Shown: positions 23,004 through 36,400 of the stretch, piece after piece | How the letters are laid out: every line of letters starts with the position of its first letter | Position numbering within the stretch: the first letter of the stretch is position 1 | From: Asterias amurensis | Lineage: Eukaryota > Echinodermata > Asteroidea > Forcipulatida > Asteriidae | Reading direction: 5' to 3' | Assembly: GCF_032118995.1 (NCBI RefSeq) | Contig: NC_092648.1 | Coordinates: 22,038,450-22,102,449 of the forward strand | Length of the DNA stretch: 64,000 bases | The notes under the pieces: model-generated | Seen by the model: the letters and a program-made list of their open reading frames with translations, nothing else | The model's database searches: none | What the model was told of the DNA's origin: nothing | Position numbers and translations under genes: made by a program

Positions 23004-23390
23004 AACTCCGCATCGAGTCATTAACTACTATGGGGTCGGCGGAGCCACAGTATAAATCCAGCCGGGGGCTGAAGGTATAGCTTTGGCTAATACTGGTCAG
23101 ATATGACTCCGCATCAATATTTAACTACTATGGGGTCGGCGGAGCCACAGTATAAATCCAGCCGGGGGCTGAAGGTATAGCTAGGCTAATACTTGTCATT
23201 ATGACTCCGCATCAGTATTATTAACTACTATGGGGTCGGCGGAGCCACAGTATAAATCCAGCCGGGGGCTGAAGGTATAGCTTTGGCTAATACTCGTCAG
23301 TAATGACTCCGCATCAATATTGTCTACTACTATGGGGGTCGGCGGAGTCACAGGATAGTTGCAGGCGGGGCTGATACTCGTCATAACTTG
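23004..23390 (+). repeat. about 98-bp tandem repeat, four copies plus degraded flanks
   Basis: Copies start near 23004, 23105, 23201 and 23304, with shared blocks TAACTACTATGGGGTCGGCG, AGCCGGGGGCTGAAGGTATA and GACTCCGCATCA. Degraded units continue to about 23590 and precede from about 22905. Confidence 0.88.
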
Positions 23391-23971
23391 ACCCGCATCA
23401 GTATTATTATAACTGCATGTTTAACGGCTCAGGGAGTCGAGGTTTAATTCCAGTCTAGGACTGAAGGTGGAGCTTGGAGCTACTACGCGTTTAAGGACTC
23501 AGGGAGTCAAGGTTTATTCCAGCCTGGGGCTGAAGGTATATGAGTTATTATAGGAACTATTAGTACTCGTCATTTACTCCGCATTTTGAGTCATAGTAAC
23601 AAACACAGTTAATGGAAAGGGGATCGGCACTAGCCATCTATAACCAGTCCAAGAACTAAAAGAGAGTAATCCCAGCGAGGAGCTGATAATAATATGGCCG
23701 GAGTAACACGTCCTACACTTAGTGTGTGCCAGTGGTTTTTATTATAAATGGTGTAAATAGAGAGACGTCTCATAGCAGTTTTCAGAGTTAATAATTGTGA
23801 TGGTTTTATGAGTTAAATAAATAATTGTTGAAACTGTTAGACATGTGTCAATTCCAAGTTTTTGAGTCCATTTCTTCACTTAATAATTGTAGCTGCCTGG
23901 TTATGTATTTTAGCCCAACGGACTTGGGGAAGTTGAATTTATGTGTTTCACGGTGATAAGTGGTAGGAGAT

Positions 23972-24275
23972 CATAGAGTTATATATAAGAACTAGAGTGC
24001 GCACTGGCCAATATACGCGCCCAGGTATACGCGCCCAGGTATGCGCGCAGGCGGCCATTTTATAAGTTGACAAAACAGCCATCTCACAGCGTGTGTTTGT
24101 GCGGCCATTTTGTAAGTTGAACAAACAGCATCGCGTGAGCGTTCAATAAAAAAAAAAATTAAACGTGTATTTCATATTCGATGTGCGTACAGAATGGCGC
24201 GCTTGTCATCTTGCGGTCCCGTCGCGTTTGTGCAAGAAGCATCACCAGTGCGCCCTCTAGTTATATAACTCTATG
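23972..24275. mobile_element. hAT-like MITE, 304 bp, 8-bp duplication TAGGAGAT
   Basis: TAGGAGAT occurs at 23964-23971 and 24276-24283. The ends are CATAGAGTTATATATAAGAA and, in reverse, CATAGAGTTATATAACTAGA. The interior repeats GCGGCCATTTT(A/G)TAAGTTGA twice and ACGCGCCCAGGTAT twice. It ends 100 bp before the first recognised exon of the RING-like gene. Confidence 0.8.
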
Positions 24276-24375
24276 TAGGAGATACTGAGTGAGACAGCGC
24301 CCCCACCGACCGCCGCGTCACAGTACCATTAGCTAAATCAATCCGTCTGACTAGTTTTTTACTCTCCTATAACAG

Positions 24376-24431
24376 GTTGAAATGACGAGTGTTTGCTGTG
24401 GAATAGTTTGTGGAGAGTGCCGCAGAGGAGG
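24376..24431 (+). other. first recognised exon of the RING-like gene
   Basis: A pyrimidine tract and AG (24360-24375) precede an open stretch encoding VEMTSVCCGIVCGECRRGG, followed by a GTAAGT donor. The acceptor suggests an upstream exon, either non-coding with ATG at 24382 or carrying the first half of the RING. I could not find it between 22 and 24.3 kb, where repeats dominate. Confidence 0.6.
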
Positions 24432-27400
24432 GTAAGTACTAGCTCCATTCTTAACAGTAATGGTAGAGACTTAAGATATAAACTTTCAGTTCTTGTACAT
24501 TTCCTCGCTTTTCTTGTACAACAAAACAGCTATCTGTAAAAATTCACAAGTCATTGTGTGTACAGGTTATTCATTAACTTGTCGCTGTTAACCTTTTCAG
24601 CAAGTTTTAGTACCTCGCAGTTTCCTAAAAATCACACTAATTAAGTATTTAGACGATTTATTTTTATTAATTTTGGAAGGCGGTCCACTACTTTTTCATG
24701 TTTGAATGTTTTTGTTTCTAAATTTTAATTATTTTTTAAATTTTATTTTTAAATTTTTATTCAAGGTTATTGTTTTCTGTGGTGTTGTGGTTTAACTTGT
24801 GCTATTTTTACATTTTAATATTTCATTTGTTGCTGTACAAAAGGATTTTAAATTTCATGTATTTTTATCTACTTGACAAATAAACCATTCAATTCAATTC
24901 AATTCAATCCAAGTTACATTTACCAATCAGTACAGCAAGTGCATTTTGGCACTCATGACATTTGCCTTTCACAAAGTATTGGGACAGGCCTGATACTTCA
25001 CGGAGGCAACGAAGGCGATTGCCTCCATGCCCCCTGGTCATTGCCTTGGTGCCCTTGAAATGCTCCAGTAGAAATTTACAATAGGGTCATTCCGTGTCAA
25101 TTCAACACGCTTTTGGACCTGACCCTCACGGATTTAAATGAAATTCGGTGTGCTGATTGGACTCCCTGAGAAATGCCCAAATCCCAAATTGTATGTAATT
25201 CGGATCATTATTTTGGGAGATACGGCTTAACGAACTTTTGACTAATTAGCATGACCTGCTACGTTTGGACAATCATATCTCCAAAAGTAAAAAACCTACC
25301 AAGATAATATTTACATCATTTTGAAGCTCTTGACATGGCCCACATTTGATAACATAAAATCAAAAAATTTCCACGCACCACGGAAAAAATACGCAAAAAT
25401 TTGACCTTTGACCTTGATTTGCGAAAATGAGTATTTTTCAAAATGCGTAATTTTTTTTTAAATGCAAGTTTAAGATGTAAGCAACAATATTCTGAAAAAA
25501 TTGTGATGGGCACTCTTACAGTTTTTTTTTAATGATTTTTTGAACATTGGCTATCAAGACCAAAACCATAAAAACGCATTGTACAACATACACAATGTAC
25601 AGTGTACAGAGTATTGTGTGGGAGTGTGTACACGCACATTAAAAACCATGCTACCCTGGTAATAATATGGAGTTCAAAAGTCTATTTCATGACATGACTT
25701 AATGAGCTAATTTATTTCATCCCCTTAATTTAATATAGGAGACACTGTGTATCCGACATACTGTATACATGTTATACAATGTACAGTGTACAGAGTATTC
25801 ACATTTAGTGCTTTAAAAGCTTTATTTAGTGCTTTAAAAGTCAAGTCATGATCATAGAGAAAAATGTGTTGTGACCCATTTAAATCACACAGCAAGAAAA
25901 AAAAGAAGCAGGCTTAAGGCAGGTATCATAAAGGTTTATACTGGAGCATCCAAGTCTTTATTTCACTCGAGCACACAGTTTATGCACTGGCTGTCACAAG
26001 AAGATATCTGAACTGTCGCCTGAGAAAAGACTCTCAACAACTGAAAGTTTTAGCAGTGATCCAGAAGTTCAGGGACCATCAATGTCATCTGCACATCAGG
26101 ATGTTTTTGTGCAGCCAAATACCGACATGAACATTATCAATGAGGCTATGACAATTATTGGTGTATCTCCCATCATAAGTAATAAGAAAGCTCATGGAAG
26201 TTACATGGAAAACAAAGTGAAGAGAATAGAGACAACAATAAAGCAGAAACTTGAAACTGCTGCGGGAAAACAGTTCGGTGTTGATGAAAGTGAGATGATA
26301 ACTCAGTTGAAACAAAAGTTTCATTCCTTGACAAAGAAAAGTGAAAAAGTTCATGTCTTGAGCGTCTTACCAGTGAGTTGGAGTATCAAAAGAATAGCAG
26401 ATGAATTTGGAGCATCAAACTACATGCCAAGAAAATCAAAGAAACTGGTGAATTAGCAGGGAATGCTTTCCATTCCAAATCTTAAGGCTGGAAAATCTCT
26501 TTCATTAAAAATGGTGCAAACTGCGAGAGACTTTTACTTGTTCGAGTCCGTCAGCAGACAAATGCCAGGGATGAAAGACTTTGTATCGGTTACTGTTGAT
26601 GGTGAGAAGAAACATCTCCAGAAACATTTTGATCTTTGTATCTGAAAGAAGTGTTTGAACTTTTCAAGGAACATCCTCCTGAAAGTTTTGCTGAAAATTT
26701 GCTGAACTTGGGCTGAAGCAGTGCATCCTTGCCGGATCTAGTGGAATGCATTTAGTTTGTGTTTGTACTATACATCAATATGTGAAACTCAAAATGTGAA
26801 TGATTATCTTTGAATTTCTAATGTACATGTATCATGTACACATTACTACACATTACACTGTATATGTACATGTATGTACATGTACATGTACATGTACAAT
26901 GCGTTTTTATGGTTTTGGCCTTGATAGCCAATGTTCAAAAAATCATAACAAAAAAACTGTAAGAGTGCCCATCACAATTTTTCAGAATATTGTTGCTTAC
27001 ATCTTAAACTTGCATTTAAAAAAAAATTACGCATTTTGAAAAATACTCATTTTTGCAAATCAAGGTCAAAGGTCAAATTTTTGCGTATTTTTTCGGTGGT
27101 GCGTGGAAATCTTTTGATTTTATTTTATCAAATGTGGGCCATGTCAAGAGCTTCAAAATGGTGTAAATACTATCTTGGTAGGTGTTTTACTTTTGGAGAT
27201 ATGATTGTCCAAACGTAGCAGGTCATGCTAATTAGTCAAAAGTTCGTTAAGCCGTATCTCCCAAAATAATGATCCGAATTACATACAATTTGGGATTTGG
27301 GCATTTCTCAGGGAGTCCAATCAGCACACCGAATTTCATTTAAATCCGTGAGGGTCAGGTCCAAAAGCGTGTTGAATTGACACGGAATGACCCAATATCC

Positions 27401-30400
27401 CCTTAGAGTGCCTTTACCATAGAGAAAATGCCTTGCCCTTGCCTTTTCAGAAAACGAAGCTTATGTACAGGCATTATTCCGTGTTACATACGATTTTGCA
27501 GAATACTGTGTACTTGTATGTAAAATTAATCAAAGATAAAAAAATTACACATGCAGTGAGAAAATAGATTTCATGTGTAAATATTGATGGTTGTTGAAAT
27601 AGTATTGAGTTGAATTATTTTACTCCCAGAGATTTCTACAGATCCAAAGCAGGCACATGTGAAAAAGACCCAGTTAACATGTGTACTCTGCATTGACAAT
27701 TAATTGCAATGCCACACACAATAAAAATCAACCATATGAATTTACAAATGTTTTTAAATGAAAAATCATGTCAAACAATATGTAGTCTACATGAACAATA
27801 TAGTTGTTTTAGCCTCCAGCATAATAAATTGGAATTTTGAAGCCATCAAACCATTAACTCTGTCAAAGTGCCACTTATCCACATGATAATTCTATGGATT
27901 GTGTGGTTAAACCACACTTGTGATAATTGTACAAAAGATACAATCACAAAATGGTGAATGGATACAGCCCCGTGGAATTAGATTGTTTGTTTTGAGTTCA
28001 TTGAGGTGAAGTGTTTATGTCACACACACACGCACACACACTCTGTGGCAGTGTATAAAATCCGTATTTTCTAAAATACGCACACAATTCAACAGACCTT
28101 GAACCTCACTCTTGAAGGGGCACAGCAATATTATAATGAGTAGGGTAGATGGCCTTAGCTTCCGATCCCAACTGGATATTCTTCAGAGGCATAAAACAAG
28201 TTTTTATATTAATATTAGGCCTATTGAGAAAGATTTCCTTTCAAGTAAAATGTTTAGGAAATTTTTTCACCTCAAAACGTTTGAATCAAACAATTTTATG
28301 CATGAATGAATCATTTCTCAGATTTCTAAGGGTTTTCATGCCTGGGCCCAATTTCATGGCTCTGTTTACCGTAAGCAAGGAATCATGACCGCTTATGGAA
28401 GCAGGGCATATTTCACGGGTTAGCGGCGAATTTTGGCTTCCGCGCGTGCTTACTCCACGTTACTAGGCATTCTACGCTTACAAGGCTAGTGCAGAACTTC
28501 AGTGCTTGCACGTAAGGGGGGAATCAAGATTGAAAGCGCAGAATTCTGCGGTAAGCAGAGCCATGAAATTGGGCCCTGGTTGGTGTCTGATCTCGAATGC
28601 TGAGGCCAGAGATTGGGTTGGTACTCACTGTAACATCGCTGAACACATGAAACATTACTGAATTTGTCATTCTTGTGAAATACCATGACAGTTTTTTGCT
28701 GTTTTCTCAGCAAGTATTCAGCTCAAAATTTTCACATATGGGTCTTTTTACTGTATCTTTCTTTAATGTTGCCTATAAACTAAGACCTTTTTAAAACAAA
28801 TTAAGCACACCAAGATTGAAATAAGAGCTTACAGATTTACACATTTAGATAACATTTTACTTTTGAATACTCCAGTGACATCCTGGATGTAAGGTTCCAT
28901 TTCTGGGAGTGGAACAGTTTCACAGATCTCCATAGTCCACGTTTTACTTTTTGCAATGAAATCGCATCAGTGTAAAAAAAATCACAAATTTTTGCGTTGT
29001 GTGAAGAAGTTTCCGTGATCAAGACCTCCTCCAAAAATCGCATCCCTGTTTTTGAATCGCGGAGATCAGGCGTGAAAATTTTGCTCGGGAATGGGTACGG
29101 GTATGCCTGTAGAGTACATTGACATTTTACATTGTTTTAAACAAGTGGTTAGAGACTTGGAATTGTTTTCTTTCTATTCATTTATGAGGACTCTAGGTTC
29201 TTAAAATTAGTACATCACAATTTAAATTGACATTGGAGTGCTTTTTTCAAAAGCAACCACAGAGATTAAACCCCTTTGTGCATTGTCATTGATCATGTGA
29301 ATAGCATTTCGTACTTGTAAATGATTGTTTGGTACAGAGGTATAAATGGCAGACAAATTGTTAGGCAAATTGTTAGTTGAGAGGTGGTGTTTACTAGACC
29401 ACAAACAGTTTTTTTCTAGACAAAGGCGTGCAGGTGGTGTTTTATTGTTTTTATTGTGTTCTCATTCTTCTGAAGTTGTTCAGGCTAAAAGAATGTTTTT
29501 TGTTTGTTTATTCATTATTACTGCAGGTTTCTAAGCCAACAACAGCCAGGCGAAGGAAGTCAGTCTTCCAAGATATTTGTGTGAGTGTATTTATTTAATG
29601 TATGTTAAATAAGCGTTGGGATAAATAATTAAATTGTTTGCAGTACCCGCTGCTAAACATAGGATTCGACTGCCTCTAGCCACCGGGCAATCTCGGTGGT
29701 CTAGTTGGTGTGACCATGGAGGTAGAATGGTGTGACACTGCTCTAGAATTGCAAAGGTCATGGGTTCGAATTCCACCCGAGTAATAGGCCTGTGATTTTT
29801 ATTACAGAACTCGGGTAAGTACTGAGTGTAACACAAATGGTTGTATATGGGTAAAAACCAAAATTAATAGTGTATTTATTATGTTACATTTTGCATCACT
29901 GATTCCATTGAGTACAAAATGACATTTTATCCCACATGATATATATTGTAGGTCATAATAATAATGTAATATTTTTTTTTAAATAATTTAATATAATAAT
30001 AAAATAAAATAATATATAATAATAATCTAGTAATATCAAAGTCTTATATTATAGCACTTGTATCTACCAAACAAGGTACTCGGTGCTGAGTATGTACAAA
30101 CTTTTGGAAAAATTTTTGGTTATTGCAGTGATGAATTCTGAGACCCAATTATTAAGCATCTTAATATAAGGGTTTACAAGCATGACAAGATGCTACCGCG
30201 CACACAGCAGCCACAGCCAGGAACTTTCAATTTTGATTTCGAACTTCTCTTTTCGATAAGTGCTCTGGGTTCTTTTTCATGCGTTACATAACAAATGGGA
30301 CCAACGGCTTTACGAAGGACGGAGCAATGGTTAAGTGTCTTGCATAAAGACAGAAGTGTCACGGCTGAGGATTCGATCAAGAAACACAAGAGTTTGAATT

Positions 30401-33400
30401 CAGTGCTCTTAACTGCTTGGCACGACACAAGGTTGTAATAATACTATATCGGTAGACATATATTCTGGAGTAATGTAATGATTTATTATTGACGTGACTG
30501 ATTCATACCATATACAAGATTACTGTTTACTGGAGCGAGAGTACCTGGATTGACCTAGTGACGTATTGAGGTCACAGTATATTAATGCGCTGTGTGTATA
30601 TAAAGTAGTACCTTCACATCCTCCCTTTTTCGAGGAATTCATATACTAAAATGGCTTGCTAAATGAAGGACTATTTAGGCATATTGGAATCAATAAAAAT
30701 TGGGAACACTGGTACAAAATACTTCAATGTGCGAGATCCAATGATATAAATTTTGTCACATATATGCAAGAACAGTGAACATACTTTTTAGTTGTTTGGG
30801 GTTTAAGTGGACTCCAGTTTTTTACAACATGCAATAAAAACGGTTTGTAACAACTTGTTCAACAACAATTAAAAGTGATAAACATCAACAGCAGTAACTT
30901 TGTTAAAATGATAAACATCAACAGCAGTAACTTTGTTTGTCAACAACTTTTGTTTGTCAACAAAATAGCAGTGGTAACATCAATAGTAATAACTGAGTTT
31001 TTCAATGTTTTTTTGAAATGTCACTGTTCTGATTTTCCTTCTTTAGGATACGATAAGCCGTTTTGGCCTTGTCACAGCACGACCAGTGCGTGTATGATAA
31101 GTTTGATCAGAGTTACTGTCTGGTTTCTCCGAGTTGTTTTGTCCATGGGAAAGTTTGTTTTCCTGCGGTTTGGGAGTAGGTGTTAGTTGAGGAAGCTCAA
31201 CTGGTGATGTGTCGGTGAAACGGACTTGTTTCTTCTCTGTGTCCCGTGGGCGTAATTGTCTCCTGTTACGTCGTAGTGAATGTCCGATTTGTTTTTCAAT
31301 CATGTACGATCGGGGCTCTGGACATTTGTCTTTCACGACAGCAGGTAACCAATTGCCAGACTGTTGATCTTGTACGCTAACATGCTGGCCTACACTGAGA
31401 GGGGGTAGGGCACGTACACCATACTTGTCATGGTTATCTTTCTGACTAGTCTGACGAGCGACGAGGCGTTGATGAATTGCGTCCTTTTGGGGTACCGTGT
31501 TGCGAATTTTGATAGGAAGGTTGCTCCTTAGTTTGCGTCCATGTAGTAGTTCCGCTGGTGAGGGAATAACATTGTCCAACGGAGTAGTGCGTAGGCAAAG
31601 TAGAGCGAGATCTATGTCCATGTCGGACTGTTGGGCTTTTGTCAATGTAGCTTTGACAGTTTGGATGGCTCTTTCAATAAAACCATTGCTTTGCGGATAT
31701 CTGGGGCTTGATGTCACGTGGTCAAATCCCCAGTCACGAGCGAATTTGCGATATTCGTGGCTGTCGTAGTGTGGGCCGTTGTCGCTGATTACTTTCGTGG
31801 GGATGCCTAGTTCACTGAAGATCTGTTTCGTGAGGCGTATGACTGTGGCACTTGTGCACCGTCCACTGACTTTCCTGATAAATGGGTACTTTGAGTAGTA
31901 GTCCGCTATAATCAAGTATTCGGCGTTGTTGTAGTGGAACATGTCTGTCCCTACGGTATGCCACGGTCACTGTGGAATGTCGTGAGGAATAAGTGGTTCC
32001 ACGGGTTGGCTTTTTTGGTGTCGTTGGCATGTGCTGCATGCGCTTACCAATTGTTCAATGTCTTTATTGATGCCAGGCCAGAAGATGCACGTTTTGGCCC
32101 TGAGCTGGCATTTGTTGATGCCTTGGTGTCCCGCGTGAATCTTTTGCAATGCTTTGCTTTGCATTGTCTCAGGGATGACGATTCGTTCGCCCTTGATGAC
32201 GAGACCGTTATCAACCGATAGTTCATCGCGGTTGGACCAGTAGTGGCGGATGCACTTGGGTAGTTGTTTTGGGTCATCCGGCCACCCAGTGACGATAGTT
32301 TCACTGAGGAGGCGTAGTGTTTTGTCACTTTGTGTCTGGCGTTGCATTTCTGCAAGCTTGTCTGTAGAGAACTGTACGGCGTATATGGTCGTATCGAGAT
32401 CAATCCGTGGACCGCGCGTTGGCTTTCCTGCTAAATGCAAGGGACGACACCCAGTCTGTGGGCTCTATCACCTTGGCTATTACATTTAACGCTGTCATCC
32501 TGTCAAGTTCGGCTTTCATTTCATCCTTGAGCTGGATGGGGTCCTCGTGCAGCGTAATGTGAAATTGACCAGGAAACTTGCCAATACCGGTAAATCGATC
32601 CGGATATTGGGCTTTGAGGTCCTTCTTGTTGCGTATGGGCCCCAAGTTTGCGACTTTAGGCGTTGGCGTTGGCGTTGCGGGTGTACGTATGGCACAATTC
32701 ATCGTGAGGAGTTTGAGTGCGCGTGAACTTGGCAGTCCAATAATTGCAGGTCCTGTTGCGTCAGCAATGAAGAACTCTGCGTCTATCCACTCCCCACTGT
32801 TGAATTTGCATGGAATTGTTATACTGCCATGCTGCGGTATTTTTGTGCCCGGTACGTGATACACGTATGGTACGTAGCGTTGATTTACATGTACTGTAAC
32901 TCACGTGTCAAAATGGCGGAATGTGTCCGTCCAGCAGTGCCGTTCGTTGGATTTGTTCTGTCCAATCGGATCAAATTCTGTACACAGTTATTGCTAAAAC
33001 TTGATGAGACACTTGCCTGATCCCACCGCTGCCACCATGTAATAATACTATATCGGTAGACATATATTCTGGAGTAATGTAATGATTTATTATTGACGTG
33101 ACTGATTCATACCATATACAAGATTACTGTTTACTGGAGCGAGAGTACCTGGATTGACCTAGTGACGTATTGAGGTCACAGTATATTAATGCGCTGTGTG
33201 TATATAAAGTAGTACCTTCACAAAGGTCAGCCCTTGTACTCAACAAAACATGTTCCTACTTCAGTCCATAAGCCATCATGCCTACTTGAAAGAAATTTTA
33301 AAACTGTTTTTTCCTTCAGCTGTCCAGACTGCACGGAGGAAATTACGCTCGTCGAACTTCATGCAGATGTCCAAGCTGAAGAGGTAAGAAGAAAACAAAA

Positions 33401-36400
33401 CATTGCATCTTTTTTTATCAGGTAATAAACCGAAAGGGAAATTGACTGGATAAACATAAATAATTTTGGGGTTACAAACAAAGTTGTCTTGGACTGGACT
33501 TTAACCCTCAAACCTTTGGTTTTTACGTGGTGGTAGGGCCTATATATTCAACCACCTCAGCCAAGGATAGTTGTGTTTTCCTCATTTTGTCAATATATTT
33601 GTTTGGGTGTGAAAGTCATACAATATATTGCAGTTACAGCCAGGAATCAAGCCCAGGGAAACAGCATCTCTTAACTGATTCTTTTAATTGTCGCATTCCC
33701 AGGATTAGGAATATTTTCATATTGTATAGTTTTGTTTCAAAAAACACGTTGATATTGTCAGCATTTTGATCTGATGATCTACATGTATGTTTAAAACTAA
33801 TGCTTTAGGTTATAAGCTTTTAAAAGGTTTTAATTGTCTACAATGTGAGCATTTTGGCCCATTTCAAATTTATTGCAGAAGTATACAGTCAAGTAGGTCA
33901 TCTTTTTCAGAAAGGTAGATTACCTGTTTGCATGTGATTTATGTATAAAAAGTATGCACAAATTATCATAAAAATTGATGTTTTCAATAACAATGTGCAA
34001 CCCAAAATTTCACTTTTCTTTTTCAGTGTTAAGCTTTCTTCCTAATTTTTGTTTCCACCCCTCCCCCCCCCCCTCACATTGGATCAGGATGTTAAAACAT
34101 TCAATGGATTTATTTGATGTGGAAATGCTGTCTTCAGATTTTCGTTTAATCCATAAAAAAATAATTGCTATTTATTCAGGGGATCAAAATGAATCCATGG
34201 AGGTGTGCAAACAATCCTCATGTTGTGAAAGGGTTTGGGTACTTTTTTGTGTGCGATCCGAGCACATTGTCCACAGGTTTACATTAAACTCACACAGTTT
34301 GAAGAAAATGATGGCAGAAAGCTTTCTCTAAAATACTACTTACTAAGGTGCTGTCATGTTTGAGGCATGATTAAAAAAAAATGCCACGAAAAAAAAGATT
34401 TGCCTCAATGCGCTGAAAATTATTTTAGCATGCACAACGTATATGCAACTCTTCTAAAATCATTGCCCTGTGATTTTCACTTTTTTTTTTCTTCTCAAAA
34501 CCTTGGCGACTGATGAAGCTCTAATTTACAGGGAAATTATATTACATCAATTTTCATTCATTGTGAGAAGGGATCCATGTCATGGCCAAAACCTTGATCT
34601 ACAAAAACGATCAAAACTTTTTAATGCCCCTTTTGGTAACAATTTTCTCAGCCTTTTGATTGTTTTCTCCCTTAAAAAAAATGAAATTATTTCTTGCCAT
34701 CCTTCCCCAGTGCAGTGTTTCACTGTCAAAACTTTTTTATGCAAAATGTATGAATGTTCCTATGTGACCATGGGCTGACAGCTTCCCTTTAATTTCTAAG
34801 AAGCTAAACAAAGGCCCTCCTGAACCGTATGCATGGTGTGCACGTACACCTACTTGTTCCTTGCTGCACGATAGCATTGGAATCCTTTTGTATTAAATCT
34901 AAATCTGGCCCCTCTGCATCTGTACTAAAAATAAACTTTGTAAAATGAGAGCAAGGAAGCATGAAAGTTGAATGATGGCATACACAGAGCTAATGTATAA
35001 ATAGCTCTATAATGCGACATAGGAGAATAAAGCAACCAGTGCCTGAAAAGAATGTTATTATATTTGTATACATAGTAATGACAAATTAACAATAACTAGT
35101 TCCAATGACCTAACCACCAGGGCCCAATTTCATGGCTCTGCTTACCGTAAGCACAGAATCGGCGCTTACGGAAGCAGGGAATTCTGTGCTTACGGCAAGC
35201 GTATTTTATGGGTTAGCGGCGAATTTGGGCTTCTGCGCGTGCGTACTTCACGTTACTAGGCATTCTACGCTTACAAGGCTAGCACAGAAATTCGGCGCTT
35301 GCATCTAAGCGGGGAATCGCGATCGTAAGCGCACAATTCGGCGGTAAGCAGAGCCATGAAATTGGGCCCAGATCTTGAATTCAGAGCTCTAAACTGCTCG
35401 GCTATGACATCTATATCATAGTGGTGCACAACACATTATGAGTACGAGACATCAACAAATGCAGAGATGCTAAGTTCAGAGGCCAGCTATGCGTGAGATA
35501 TTTCAAAGCCCCGCCCCCCACCCCTAAAACAAAACAAAAAACATTTTGGGAGGCCTTTTTTTTTACCTCAGATAACGGAATCGCTTCCCCCCAAAAAAAA
35601 TGTGTTCCAGGAAAAAAAAAAAGTATGTCCAAAATCCTCCACGCTAATGACTGGTGCCTGTTGTGTTGAGTCTCAATGTTGGTGGAGCGAATTCAACGAA
35701 TTTGCTGAACGAATCGAGACAAACTGTGGTGCAATACAAGTTCTGCGCTCTGCAGAACTGTCGAATTGTCAGCTGAATCTGCTGAGAGAGCAAAAGCATG
35801 TGCAATCTGCAAGTTTGCGCTCTGTATGTGCAAATTTAATTTTATAGATTGCGTTTCGTTTTTTTTTACCCACTAGCGCGATATGGCAATCTGTGGTTGC
35901 TGTACAGTTTTCTATGGCACATAAAGCTAAAACTACCATGCAAATTTTTGAAAAGTTTATTTTCTTTTTTAAGTTTCCGTTGTTGTTGTTTACCTTGAGA
36001 AATATTTCCGTAGTAATTTATTTTTCACCTTGAGCAAAACTTTGTTTTGTTTTCTGATTTGTTGGCGTTGGCCCACCTCATCTGGCTGATTCTCGGCAGA
36101 TCAGCTTCAGATCCTTTGCAACATATAAAGCAATATATTTTGGTTTAACCAGGTATTATTTGTTTTTGGAGATCTAGGCCAAATTTCATAAAGCTGTTAA
36201 GCAGAAAAAAATTCTTAGCAAATAATGAGTTGTGAACCCGTGGCACTATTGAAATCTCTATGAAAATTGGGCTGGCAAATTTGTGAACTCACAATCTTTA
36301 TGAAATTGGGCCCTGTTATCAAAGAAAAGTGATTATTTGTTTCCCCACCAAAACTTATGTCATTAACACATTTTATCTTTCAAGGATAAAATGCTTTATA

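Larger units (their letters stand above)
25084..27393. mobile_element. 2.31-kb DNA transposon-like element, 500-bp TIRs, AATA duplication
   Basis: The left terminal inverted repeat is 25084-25584 and the right 26894-27393, both tipped GGGTCATTCCGTGTCAATTC and nearly identical along their length. AATA flanks both sides (25080-25083, 27394-27397). The interior carries one broken plus-strand coding region. The element split an older dispersed repeat whose unbroken copy is at 50150-50310. Confidence 0.88.
30434..33222 (-). mobile_element. internally deleted Ty3/Gypsy (Mag/SURL-type) LTR retrotransposon
   Basis: Two 185-bp LTRs (30434-30618 and 33038-33222) read the same throughout and are flanked by AAGGT on both sides (30429-30433, 33223-33227). 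In minus orientation the LTR begins TGTGAAGG and ends TTACA. The primer-binding site reads TGGTGGCAGCGGTGGGATC, and a purine tract (AAAAAGGGAGGA) precedes the 3' LTR. The interior is only about 2.4 kb. It holds protease/RT-start and integrase pieces but lacks gag and most of RT and RNase H. Confidence 0.93.

Noticed and set aside
29699-29775. tRNA gene
   Set aside because: It has A- and B-box motifs but no foldable acceptor and anticodon arms that I can pair, and it has a relative at 0.5 kb, so it is a SINE.
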